From positions 25,367,652 to 25,431,651 of the forward strand of contig OZ034977.1 in the NCBI GenBank assembly GCA_964030785.1: a DNA stretch of 64,000 bases. Direction: 5' to 3'. This stretch comes from Siderastrea siderea. Taxonomy: Eukaryota; Cnidaria; Anthozoa; Scleractinia; Rhizangiidae. The position numbers were made by a program, and so were the translations under genes. Shown here one piece after another: positions 10,013 through 20,792 of this stretch. Positions within the stretch are counted from its first letter, which is position 1. Each line of letters starts with the position of its first letter. The notes below the pieces were generated by a model. The model was not told where the DNA came from and did not search any database. It was given only the letters and a program-made list of their open reading frames with translations.

Positions 10013-11758
10013 TCAGCTATATTTCTTATTTAATGGACAGCGGGCACTTGTCCTCCGCAAATGGTCTGTCCCTCCACAGACATAAGCTTTGGCAGGTGGC
10101 TCAATGGGTTGAATGTTGCAGTGTTCCTCCACTGCCCTTGTCGCTTCTTCTTCATCCATTTCATCTTCTCCTGTTTCACTATGTGTGAACAATCCTCTGT
10201 CGTTTTGTGTATTGTCACCTGAATAAAACAGATGAAAGGAAATGCCTTAATTAGTTTGAACGGACCTAGTAAGGAAAGAAACATTCTTGGACCATTCATT
10301 AACAAGCCTTGGTTAGGCCTTATGCATGTTTACATCAGACCCACAAATTTCACCGCCAAGCCTTGTTTTGGAATTGTAAACTTACATAATGTTTCACAGC
10401 AGTGAATTCCCCAAAGAGTGAACATGCAAAAAAGTTTGTCCAAAATCGAGGCTTGGTGGTGAAATTTTTCTGTTATGGACATCAACATGCATGTGGGCTA
10501 TTGGATTCAAAGCCTTCGACCACTAATATTCCTAATTATTGGAATACACTGTTTTTTTATTTGTTTGTTTGTTTTTTGTTATGGAGTCCATTGTCAAGCT
10601 TTTACAGGGTCCACAAAAACAGCCAGAATCATCAACCCAGTGATATTTGATATGTTTGTACAAGACAGTTTGCTGGCTACAACTTCATATAACAAAATCA
10701 CTTGCAGTAGTAAGAGTGATACAGAATGTACAAAATTTTCAAATGTATGTTTCCCCTACCTCTTCTTCTGTTCCTGTTGCCGCTTCTGCTTGAAGGCCAC
10801 CCGCTGTTTTTTAGCTTTTTCAGTTTTTTGTCTCTCGAGTCTCCTCATTCTCTCGAGGCTTTCTCTTGTCAAGATGTCATCTAGGCCATCGACCTCTGGG
10901 AGGCCCATCTCGGCGAAGAGGTCTCTGGCCCAGTGGTACGAGGGGCCTTTACGCTTTGCTTTATGTCATATTACTCTGACAAAGACCAATGTTAGTTGAA
11001 CATTCATAATGCAATTGATGCAAGTTTACATCCTTGGGTCTGAACTTAGTAAGGACAGGGAATTTACTCTCAGGCAAATTTGAGTGGCCTTTACCCATAA
11101 CAGGATCTATGACCTCATTTGCCTTCTCTGCAATGCGATTGCATTCAATCTCGTAGAGAAGGCTGTGAAGGTCACATGTTAATGCTTTCCCCCTTACTTG
11201 ATATGGCTTACCAGAACAAGACAAATTTGTGTTGTATTCCCCAGCACTTTCTTCACTGTCTTCACTATCTACACTACCTTCACTGTCACTATGCTGATCT
11301 GCCTCATCTAACCTAGGCTGGCTAATACTTCCTACACTTCCTGCAACCCCACTACCTGCACTTCCTGTTGCCCCACTACCTACACTTCCTGTTACCCCAC
11401 TACCTACACTTCCTGTTGCCCCACCACCTATACTTCCTGTTGCCCCACTACCTATACTTCCTGTTGCCCCACTACCTACACTTCCTGTTGCCCCACCACC
11501 TGCACTTCTTGTTCTAACTGATACCCCACTGCTCGATCCCCCCGCTCCCTCATCGCATTTGCCACACGAGCATACAATCTCAGGATGCCATGGACAAGAG
11601 TTTTCTTTCCCATCCTCTCCTATCCATTTATGAATATTTCGGGAATGGTACTTCCCTAGACTACGCATGCGATTAGCATATTCCAACGGATCGTTCCCGC
11701 TTTGCTTTAGGGCTGAGAAATGGTTGCTCTTCGCCCGTGCAAGAAACTCGTCTGACAT
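10013..11758 (-). pseudogene. Decayed spliced gene of a repeated cnidarian-type family, Cys-containing
   Basis: Function not known. Block 1 (11758-10961): begins MSDEFLARAKSNHFSALKQS, contains CPWHPEIVCSCGKC (zinc-like), then a low-complexity (G/A)(T)GS repeat array of pentapeptides, and ends ECSTNIGLCQSNMT. Block 2 (about 10953-10760, another frame) encodes KGPSYHWARDLFAEMGLPEV and a charged coiled region, ending at an AG/GTAGGG donor. Block 3 (10218-10013) begins after TTTTATTCAG and ends with VCGGTDHLRRTSARCPLNKK. Blocks 1 and 2 differ by a frameshift near 10960-10985, and blocks 2 and 3 are out of phase by my reading. The motif order resembles uncharacterised multi-copy cnidarian proteins often linked to transposons; that link is memory-based. 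Confidence 0.55.
10347..10464. repeat. Hairpin with about 26-bp arms in an intron
   Basis: AATTTCACCGCCAAGCC at 10347 onward is matched by its near-complement ending at 10464 (GGCTTGGTGGTGAAATT), with about 65 bp between. It lies in the putative intron of the decayed gene. Could be a tiny MITE. Confidence 0.5.
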
Positions 11759-12859
11759 ACAACCGCATTTTTTGGAGTGTGCCCTTTTGCCAGCACACTC
11801 ACACTTAGTTCATGCCAGTTGTGGATAATCCTTTTTGTGAGTCACAATAAATGACTGCTCCACAGATTTCTTAGATTTATAGCGGAACTCCTTTCCGGCC
11901 GAAGGCCGCAAAAGTGGAGCCCCATACTCATACTAAGAGGCATGCTGGTCATTTTTTATGGTCATGGCAAGCGGAATGGCTCGCGCGGGCGTGCGCCGTA
12001 CGTACATACGTATGTCGCATTTCATGACATTCTTACATGAGGCAAATTTTCACCCAGCTTATTGCCAATGGCATCACAGGCGTTCCAAACTCACGATTCG
12101 AGAAATCGATCGAATAAATGATTTATGTAAGCGTATGAATGATTTATGTAAGCGTATGAGTGATTTATGTAAGCGTATGGAGTGGGACATGACTACTTGA
12201 AGTGCGCGGTGTTGTGTTACAATTTAGGCCGTTGGAAATTTGAGCGCTCTATAAGACTTTGTATGGAGTTTAAAATAACGTGGAATAAAAGCGCTCGACG
12301 AAATAAAATTTTACCTTCTTTTCAATAAAATAAAGAAAATGTACTCACCTTTCTTGATTTCTGTTGTTCTTTTGGGCTATTTCATCGTTTTTGGGGGTTT
12401 TGAGGTTTTTGTCGTAGCCTTCATAAGACGAAGTCAAGGCTGGGCAGAGCCATTTCGAACGAGCCGTGCCGCGAGGCCGTTTTCTCGCCAAAATTCGAAT
12501 CCGCGGCTTGATTTTCCCTTCCGACGTAAAGAAGGAAAGTTCATTTTTCTCCTCGTCTGGTCAGCTTGGAAAAAACTTCATCCTTTCCGCTCCAATTCGA
12601 ACGACTTATGCATCACTACTGGAGCTTTCAGCTTTCCTCAGCACCTTGTTCCCGTCTTTTCGACTACGGCACAGTAGGAAATCAAACTTTGCGACCGCTC
12701 CGGCGTGACAACTGCGACTGACCGGACGAGTGCACAGTCAAAATTTCCCATTAAAAATCTTACTCTTTCCCGACGACCCCACGGGAGCATTTTGACGCCC
12801 CTTTGTAATGTAAGACCAATCGCGTGACAGATAAAGCGAAAACAGGAAAATCGAATTCA

Positions 12860-13407
12860 AAAACCGTTTCTTTGCGCTCGGCATGTAATTCCTTTATGCG
12901 TGATGCTTTCGAAGATGAAGAGATTAGCTGATATGGATTGCACCATAGCTTCTGGTACGGGATGAAGCTGTAGAAACTCCCCAACCAAGATAATTTGTTT
13001 TCCGCCGAATGGCTTGGTTTTGTCCCCATTTTCGCTGAGACGGTGGTGAATAGCATTTACAATTTCTAGCATCCGTTGACTGGACATGCTAGCTTCGTCC
13101 CAGATAAATACATCGCTTTCTGACACTCGTTTGACGACGACACGGTTGTTGGTAGACCTCTCGACAAGCTGCTTCCAAGGCAGATCAGCTACGCCAAGAC
13201 CGTAGTGGGAATGCACGGTAGATGCTTTTCCAGGTTCATACACAGTACACGCAATTCCGCTTGAACATACCACTGCCACCTTCAAACCAACAGCATTAAG
13301 ATTTGAAGGTCGACTTTCCAGTTCCAGCCTGGCCAGTAATTAGTAAGTTATGGCCTCTAGAAGCCACACTCACAATCTGTGCTTGACCCGGTGTTAAAAC
13401 GCTCATT
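12860..13407 (-). pseudogene. Captured N-terminal fragment of a PIF1-family helicase
   Basis: Begins near 13407 with MSVLTPGQAQIVSVASRGHN followed by Walker A (TGQAGTGKST). After a short gap with a frame change comes VAVVCSSGIA, then Walker B (DVFIWDEASMSS) and GGKQIILVGEFLQLHPVPE. PIF1 helicases are 5'-3' SF1B enzymes. Similarity stops at about FIFESITHKG, where the gene runs into the left arm of the TIR element, so the C-terminal helicase motifs are absent. About 15 residues after Walker A are missing. Best read as a host or transposon gene piece trapped inside a TIR element. Confidence 0.8.
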
Positions 13408-13544
13408 GTAGTGTTGACTCTTACATTTTTCGACTACCACTGACAACCATTAAATAGAAATTAAAGACAAAATTTTCCCTGATCCGAAGTTTGTGTTCTG
13501 ATTGCCACGAAATGTTTGAGTTTTAGTTTGCACCTAAATTTTTC

Positions 13545-14135
13545 TCACCTCTAAGTGATGTAACCCGTTCTGATAACAATAGAGCTTTATGATTACCATC
13601 GTAAAACGGCAAGTTGAAATACCAAAACAATTAACCATTTCCGGAAAGTTCCTGTGAAAAACTTCATTAAAAAGTAGCAATTTCTATTTTGGATGCTTAA
13701 AATGATAACAAACTAAGGATTACCAATCGCACTTGCGGCAAAATTGGCAATATACCGACGCATTTTCCAAATAGAAAAAAGACAAATGATGACAATTAAT
13801 GTCGATATAAAGTGAGATACTGTATATCCATCGCAGAGTAATTACAAACACGGCGCAAAGAAACCGATATGAGTTCGCGAGACGATTTTTCTCACCTTTA
13901 ATTGATGTAAACCGTTTAGATAATAATAATTCGCAAACAACGAGGCTTTAGAATCGTCAGCTTACCATCAACCCGGGAATTTACCGGGACTTCCTGTGAA
14001 AACTGCATAAACTGAAGTAATTTCTAACGCTCATGCACAAAATGACAACGAGCCAGGGATTTCCATTGCGGCGTGCTAGCATCAATAATTACAACAAGCC
14101 GACGCATTAAGCAGATAAAACATGACAAAGCATGA
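13545..14135. repeat. Diverged tandem repeat of about 300 bp
   Basis: 13545-13800 and 13890-14135 share ordered blocks: CTCACCT.TAA.TGATGTAA, CTTCCTGTGAAAA (variant), AGTA.TTTCTA, GCCGACGCATT-like. Non-coding, inside the TIR element. Confidence 0.5.
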
Positions 14136-15081
14136 CAATCACGAGTAGATTACAAACAATTTCCGAGCGCAAAGAAACGGTTTTTGAATTCGATTTTCCT
14201 GTTTTCGCTTTTTCTGTCACGCGATTGGTCTTACATTACAAAGGGGGCGTCAAAATGCTCCCGTGGGGTCGTCGGGAAAGAGTAAGATTTTTAATGGGAA
14301 ATTTTGACTGTGCACCCGTCCGGTCAGTCGCAGTTGTCACGCCGGAGCGGTCGCAAAGTTGGTTTTCCAACTGTGGCGTAGTCGAAAAGACGGGAACAAG
14401 GTGCTGAGGAAAGCTGAAAGCTCCAGTAGTGATGCATAAATCGTTCGAATTGGAGCGGAAAGGATGAAGTTTTTTCCAAGCTGACCAGACGAGGAGAAAA
14501 ATGAACTTTCCTTCTTTACGTCGGAAGGGAAAATCAAGCCGCGGATTCGAATTTTGGCGAGAAAACGGCCTCGCGGCACGGCTCGTTCGAAGTGGCTCTG
14601 CCCAGCCTTGACTTCGTCTTATGAAGGCTACGACAAAAACCTCAAAACCCCCCAAAAACGATGAAATAGCCCAAAAGGACAACAGAAATCAAGAAAGGTG
14701 AGTAAATTTTCTTTATTTTATTGAAAAGAAGGTAAAATTTTATTTCGTCGAGCGCTTTTATTCCACGTTATTTTAAACTCCATACAAAGTCTTATAGAGC
14801 GCTCAAATTTCCAACGGCCTAAATTGTAACACAACACCGCGCACTTCAAGTAGTCACGTCCCACTCGATACGCTTACATAAATCACTCATACGCTTACAT
14901 AAATCATTCATACGCTTACATAAATCATTTATTCGATCGATTTCTCGAATTGTGAGTTTGGGACGCCTGTAATGGTATGGTAAACTGGACGTTAGCTTCG
15001 CATTTTTTTCTTGACTTTTCATGTTAATAGGTCCATTTATCTTTTATTAAACTTTAATTTAAATGATATACTGAGAAAAAT

Positions 15082-15309
15082 ATGTCAGAAGAGCAGAGAC
15101 GAAGGAAAAGAGAAGGAGATAGAGAACAGCAACGGGAAAGGATGAGAAACGCCACTGAAGAACAGCGTCAAGCAGAACAGAAACAAAAACGAGAAAGACG
15201 AAGGAACAGTAAGCTTACAGCAGAGCGAGAAAGGCAACGAGAAGTAAGACGGACGGTAATGAAGAACAACGCCAGAGGAAAACTGAGAGACGCCGACAGA
15301 GAACTGTAA
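15082..15309 (+). CDS. Arg/Glu/Gln-rich N-terminal ORF of the repeat family
   Basis: 75 codons from ATG 15082: MSEEQRRRKREGDREQQRER, then ATEEQRQAEQ and KQKRERRR. This is a highly charged helical array of the kind found as short basic repeats (STPR-like) at the start of some Helitron and Polinton proteins. The stop lies at a likely donor (AACT/GTAAACATG); a matching acceptor (TTCTATAG) at 15411 leads to DEQGERNRNGEREWRRNLRQ, so the protein probably continues by splicing. The paralogue at 50885-51049 is truncated. DNA or RNA binding is inference from charge only. Confidence 0.5.
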   Translation: MSEEQRRRKREGDREQQRERMRNATEEQRQAEQKQKRERRRNSKLTAERERQREVRRTVMKNNARGKLRDADREL

Positions 15310-17335
15310 ACATGTCGGGTACAGTTTTCTTGATTTTTATCAATTTGTGATTGGAAATAATTTTGTACCACCGAATAATTTACGTCTACGTTTTTGTATT
15401 TTATTCTATAGATGAACAAGGGGAAAGAAATCGTAATGGAGAGAGAGAATGGAGAAGAAATTTACGCCAAGGACAGCATGAAGTTAGAACTAGTCCGGCA
15501 GATTGGTGCAAAAATATGATGGAATTGTGGGATTTATGGTAAAGGCACCAAATTTGGCACATAGATAGAGACATACCTACTAAACAATATTAGCTATGGA
15601 CCCACCTGGGAAAGCATCCCATAATTGTAGTTTCAACGGGTTTAAGGTGGCTCACTGAAATTCTAGCATGGAATCGAGGCTGGGATTCTGTTTCTCGTGT
15701 AGCAGCCACAGTCCTGCATTAAAAGAGCGACAGTCCTCCAAAAGTGGAGAATTGCTTATATATTTGCTTTTCTTTGATCGTGGAGTCGTTTCAGTTGATC
15801 ACGTCACACGTCACGTCATTGCACGTACAGTATCGTGACATAACTAATAAGAATTTGAGACGGCGATACTGCGCTGATATTGATGGATGGTTATTTCAGA
15901 ATAAACAAGGAAACGATGACCAATACGATGATAATATTTTCTTTCAGCGTCGTCAATATAGGGCTGTAACGCTGCGATTGAAGCAATTAACATAATGAAA
16001 AATAGGCTGTTGATAAAAATAGAAATCGTACCGGCTATTCACGGGTTGTTAAACGTGAACATCTTTAGTCAAAACGATATTTCCTTTTGCTGCCTGTTTT
16101 TTCTGTTTTATTCGTACTTCTTTTTAAATCCTTTTCTTCTCGAGCAAAACAAATTGAGGCAGCTATCAAATGGGTTTTTTTCCGAAAGCAGAGTGAGATG
16201 AAAGAAAACAAAGATTCATATTTCACCTTTTCCACCGAATTGGTTTAAAGCCACAATTTATACGATTCATATATCTCTAACTGTGTAACCGAAAATGCAA
16301 TAAAGGTCATCTACCACAAATTTTAAACCCTTTTTCTGTGCCTGAGGAAACCAACAAAGTGTCGTAATTGGCCAGGTTACTATTCCCACACACGTGTAGA
16401 GGTAGTTCGCAAAGATTTGGTTAGTCAATTGAACACATCCCTCAGTTAGTTTTCGAATATATTATCGCTAATCGCTCTCATTACTTGGATGGAGTACCAA
16501 AACCTTTTTTAAGATTTGAATTCACGAAGTTTGTTTGAATTATTGCCATGTTTAGTGAAAACAGAGACTAAGATTATAAATGTATGAAAATCGCGCCAGC
16601 ACGGGAAAATCTTCGGCTATCCCTGGCAGCAATTTTACATCTCGCTAAATTTTAAACGAAGTACTCTGTTTGCTTTCTGGACATGAAAACTGCTATTTGA
16701 TAGGGGGGAAGTTAGAAGCTAAATCAAGGGCAGGTTCCAGTTCTCGCCTGTGATCAGCCACTTTATGCCATTGCCAAGAAGATTCAATGGAACTTTCCGA
16801 CAGTGTATGGTGAGAAAAAGCTGGTGGTAATGTTCGGTGGATTTCATACTGAGCTTGCGGCTCTCAAGGCACTAGGAAGCTGGATAGAGGATAGCAGTTG
16901 GACCACCGTTTTAGTGCAAGCTGGCGTGACAACTCCAGGTACCGCTGACTCTTTTCTCAAAGCTTCGCACGTTTCACGCACCCGCCACGCACATCAAGTT
17001 ACTGCTGCTGCTCTGTATATCCTTATGGATAAGGCATACAAGACCTATCGGGAGGGTGTTGATGAAGGAGAAGAGCCCAAGTCATTCAGCGACTGGCGTA
17101 AGCAAGTAGAGTTAGAAAGTCCACAATTTCATTACTGGTCACTTACGCTTCACTTCCAGCTCATCATTCTGATATTCGTCCGGTCTTTGAGGGAAGGGAA
17201 CTTTCAACTTTACAAGGATGCCTGCAAATCACTAGCGCCGTGGTTATTTGCTTTAGACCGCACCCACTACGCGAGATGGCCGCCAGTTCATATTCGCGAT
17301 ATGGAATGTCTAGGCCTACTCTGGGACCCAAAGTC

Positions 17336-17475
17336 GCCGTAACTTTGGGCGACTTAAGGCGACTTAAGGCGATTTTAGCTTATTTTGTCCAAAATTGCGG
17401 GCGATTTTGGGCGATTTAAGGCGATTTTGGGCGACTTTGGGCGATTTTGAGCGACTTTAGGCAATTTTAGGTAAC
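17336..17475 (+). repeat. Left GGCGAYTTT array
   Basis: About a dozen units of GGCGACTTT or GGCGATTTT spaced 9-12 bp apart, directly inside the left TIR of the 3.5-kb element. Likely transposase-binding sites (inference). Confidence 0.75.
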
Positions 17476-18326
17476 CGTCACTGACTTAATTGGAAATGCC
17501 AAGGTGAATCTAAGTACAGTTGTGGTATACATGTACATGGGAATCATCATGGTACACCATAATGCATTGTTACAGAAAATATCCGTACTAACCCCATGAA
17601 GATGTTTTAGTTTGAATGCTCCACCAACCCCCTACTCCACCTCACCCTTCTGGAAATTCTAGTTTGGTGGCTTTCAAGAGCCGCCACTGCCCCCACCCCG
17701 CTTGGAATTTCTAATGACCTCTTGTGATGTTGGTATGGACCCGCACACTAAAGACATTAGTAGTACATAAACATGCAACAATGACCTTAACCACAGCTAG
17801 CAAGCAAGGTTGTTGCCGAATTGGTCACAGGCCAAAAGGTAAGGCATTAAGTGAAACCTGTGAGTAAGTAAGTGTCACAACAAGAAACTTAGAGGCCCCA
17901 GGATAAGTCCTTGGGCATTTTATTGTATAGGGCTCTGGTTAGGCAACAGCCTTGGCAAGCAAACTGATATTTTTCTGCCTTTACTGTTAGTCAAACTAAA
18001 ATTAAGGATGCACTTAGTGGATACCTTAAATGAGAGTGAGATACCGTAAACTGAATGTAATAATACTTTATTTCCTTAAAAAATTCTATACCTCTCTCAA
18101 AAGCAACAATAAAAAATAAATGTTTTTTAATAAAAAATTATATTAGTATTGTCAACTTTCTTCAGATGCCATCATATAATAGATTGTCTTTATTTTAAAA
18201 AAATACATTGTATCCATAGTCGCAAAGTTTTAAACAACTTAAATTTGCATACAAAATACTTATGAAAAAGTCTAAAAGGAGTGTTTTCCGTTCAGACTAA
18301 AATAAAAAAGAAAATTATACTAACCA

Positions 18327-18686
18327 TTAATTGTCAACGTCACAAATCAAAGAAATAACTACCTTGGTGAATGCATCACCTACGGTATAACAGGTTGCCC
18401 TATCTATCCTGACTCGAAACTTTGGTAGCTGGTATGCCTTCCTCACATCTTCCAAAAGCTTCTGATCCTTTTCTGGCACCCAACCAATTTGTTCCTCTCC
18501 GGTATTAAACAGGGAAAACACTCCCATTCCATATTTTGTTCCGTAAGCTAATGTCTCACGTAGTAGCACTGGTGGCGTTTTTCCTTTTCTTACAATAGTC
18601 TGGGCAGCTGGAAACTTGGATGTGCCACTTATATTGAAGCACATTCTTAAAGTCTGTGGCTTACTGACGGCCCGAGGCTTATACAC
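18327..18686 (-). CDS. Unknown ORF in the 3.5-kb element
   Basis: 119 codons; reads MYKPRAVSKPQTLRMCFNIS, later GWVPEKDQKLLEDVRKAYQL and RVRIDRATCYTVGDAFTKVV. No motif I recognise. The open frame extends upstream a little (TETLRRGASNEPV) to about 18728, where a stop lies at a possible splice boundary; a charged exon (MQNRLRKNPEVSRANQIH) lies just beyond. Could be part of the element's own protein or captured host sequence. Confidence 0.4.
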   Translation of the reverse strand: MYKPRAVSKPQTLRMCFNISGTSKFPAAQTIVRKGKTPPVLLRETLAYGTKYGMGVFSLFNTGEEQIGWVPEKDQKLLEDVRKAYQLPKFRVRIDRATCYTVGDAFTKVVISLICDVDN

Positions 18687-20704
18687 CGGCTCATTCGAAG
18701 CACCCCTCCTTAATGTTTCTGTGACTTAGTGAATTTGGTTTGCTCTAGAGACTTCTGGGTTCTTTCTTAGTCTATTTTGCATGGCAGAAATTGTTGATTA
18801 ATAAGAAATACTGTATTTTCTCTATGAATGCCAGGTCTCGAATAAATGCTGGGTTCATATATGCTGGTCTACCATGCCAAGTTTTAATTAAACACCTAGG
18901 CATTCAATCCAGAAAATATGGTATGCTTTATAGATCAGGAAGATGGGTAGAGGCAACTCCTACATTACATAAATTGATTGAAATGTTTGTACATTTTTAA
19001 AGTGGAAAAAAATGTTTTAAGCTATCCTTCCCCATTGCTGTTGTTATTATGGTATCCTTTGGGGGAGGAAATTGGGAATAGAGAGATGAGAAGATCAATC
19101 ATTAGTTTGGAGGAAAAGCATAAATTGATCAATAGAAGAGTACATAAAATTGTTCTATGGAGCATTACTGGAGCTGCTGGCTGTATGTTGGAAGTTTAAG
19201 TTAATTTAGTTAGTTTAGTAATATGGAAAAAACATGGGCAATTTTCGGAGAATACCTACAGTCAAAACTCATCAACATGATCATGTGGCATAAAATGTGG
19301 TCCATGACTCTCTTTTCCTTAGGTGAGAAAATGACTGGAGATCAAATCATGGCTCCAGTGAATAAGATTTGTTATTTTATCCAAATGAGACAAATACTGT
19401 GCATAATTCAATTTATAGCTTGAATTACGTGACTTTAGCCAGCCGAACGTGTTCCTAGGTCACGCGATGCGTAGAAGACACGTACGTGCTTTGCTTTCAA
19501 GTCACGTGATAAAAACAGTTTCTTGGCCCTTGGCAGCCATCTTGCTTCCAATGGCAAGTCTCGTTTCCTTGCTTTTCCGCCAACAGCGGAACAACTTCAA
19601 AGTAATAAGGGGTCTAATAAGGCGTTGCCTTACAAAAAGAGTCTTTTCTTGATAGAACAACAGGGCATTTTGTACTTGCTCGGATCTTTAACTTGAATTA
19701 ACCTGTATCGATTTGGCTGGATGTGTGGTCTTTGTTTTAAATATGTTTGTACCGCTGAGGATGCTTTGAAATGTTTAGAAGTTGTTGGTGGACAAACTAG
19801 ACGAGATGATCACTTCTTCTTCACCCTTTTGTGATGGGTAAGTTTACGGTTTCCTCAGTAAATATGAAAGCTCCTTTATGACCAAAAACCTAGATATTTT
19901 GAAACTGGACTTTCAGTTGTACTTGGGTCCATGTTTTTCTGAATGTAAAACTATGAAGTAGTCGCTAAAAGACATGACAAAGTAAATTATTGGTGTTTAC
20001 ATCTTTTATTCTTGTGAAGTGGATGCCTAATATTTAATACATCTGCAATCAGCTGTTTAAGTTGTGATATGCAGATGAGTTTGATGCTATCACTTGTAAG
20101 GTTTAAGGGGTGGTAAGTGGGTGAGATGAGGAAATTGTTTCATAGAGAAGAGATTTGGGGGTAACTCTCTGTACGCTTTATACAGATTAGCCACCTGTAT
20201 TGTCCATATTAGTGACCTTTAAATCAGAGTCAGAATGAGTGTGAGCATGCAGTGCTCATGCTTTAGATTATCAAATTGTAAAACCAATCTTGTTTCAACT
20301 CTGAGCCTCTTTACTGCACAACATCAAGGAGAAGCGAGGTCTCTGGGAATATGTCTGGTTTGAAATTCGAAAGCCAGCCAGAGTCAATATTGTACTTTTA
20401 CTCTGATCTGAAGGTCCCTATTGTAATGGTAGCCTTAGAACAACACCACAAGAACACATCTTAGGATACTGTTACAAAGTCAATCCAGAAATAGAAAAGT
20501 TTATTATGTTGGGTTAATTAAATAAATGAAATGAAATGAAATGAAAACTATTTACGTGTCAATGTTTTTTCGCTTTACTGCTAATGGGGGACACAAACAA
20601 TAAATTCAATGATAAAAAACTATGAATAAATAAACAATAAAAAATGAAAATAAACTATATTAAGTTTTACATAGTTTACTATTAATATATTAACTATATA
20701 CAAG

Positions 20705-20792
20705 GGATTTAAGGCGACTTAGAGCGACTTTGGACAACTCTAGGCGACTTTGGGCGACTTTAGGCGACTTTGGGCGACTTTGGGCGATTTTG
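20705..20792 (+). repeat. Right GGCGACTTT array
   Basis: About nine GGCGACTTT-like units (also variants AGCGACTTT and ACAACTCT) next to the right TIR, oriented the same way as the left array. Confidence 0.75.

Larger units (their letters stand above)
12067..14978. mobile_element. TIR element with about 807-bp inverted arms and 8-bp target duplication
   Basis: Arms at 12075-12881 and 14163-14970 are near-perfect inverted copies. Ends read CACAGGCGTTCC (left) and ACAGGCGTCCC (right, complemented). Flanking target copies are AATGGCAT (12067-12074) and AATGGTAT (14971-14978). Each arm carries three copies of a TGATTTATGTAAGCGTA unit near the end and identical open frames, as expected for duplicated arms. 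No transposase is encoded; the centre holds a PIF1 fragment and a diverged tandem repeat. Long arms and 8-9-bp duplications fit MULE-like or hAT-like elements; not resolved. Confidence 0.85.
11879..15489 (+). mobile_element. Repeat family copy 1 (hairpin end, basic-repeat ORF), split by a TIR element
   Basis: Shares near-identical sequence with 49638-51283. It starts AGCGGAACTCC, followed by a hairpin (CGGCC, GAA, GGCCG extended by flanking T/A), then TAAGAGGCATGCTGGT. After the guest element (12075-14970) it resumes with GGTAAACTGGACG and an ORF (15082-15309). Both copies stop matching after GAAGTTAGAA. The hairpin end and the Arg/Glu-rich ORF suggest a Helitron or Helentron relative, but no Rep or HUH motif is present in the shared part, so the class is unproven. 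Confidence 0.7.

Noticed and set aside
11958..12200. 80-codon frame ending in repeated DLCKRMN units
   Set aside because: Spans the join of the host repeat and the TIR guest; the repetition comes from the TIR's short tandem units.
12339..12677. Matching open frames in both arms (also 14236-14682, minus) that look like a conserved protein
   Set aside because: They are identical because the arms are inverted copies of each other; duplication of DNA, not coding constraint, explains the match.
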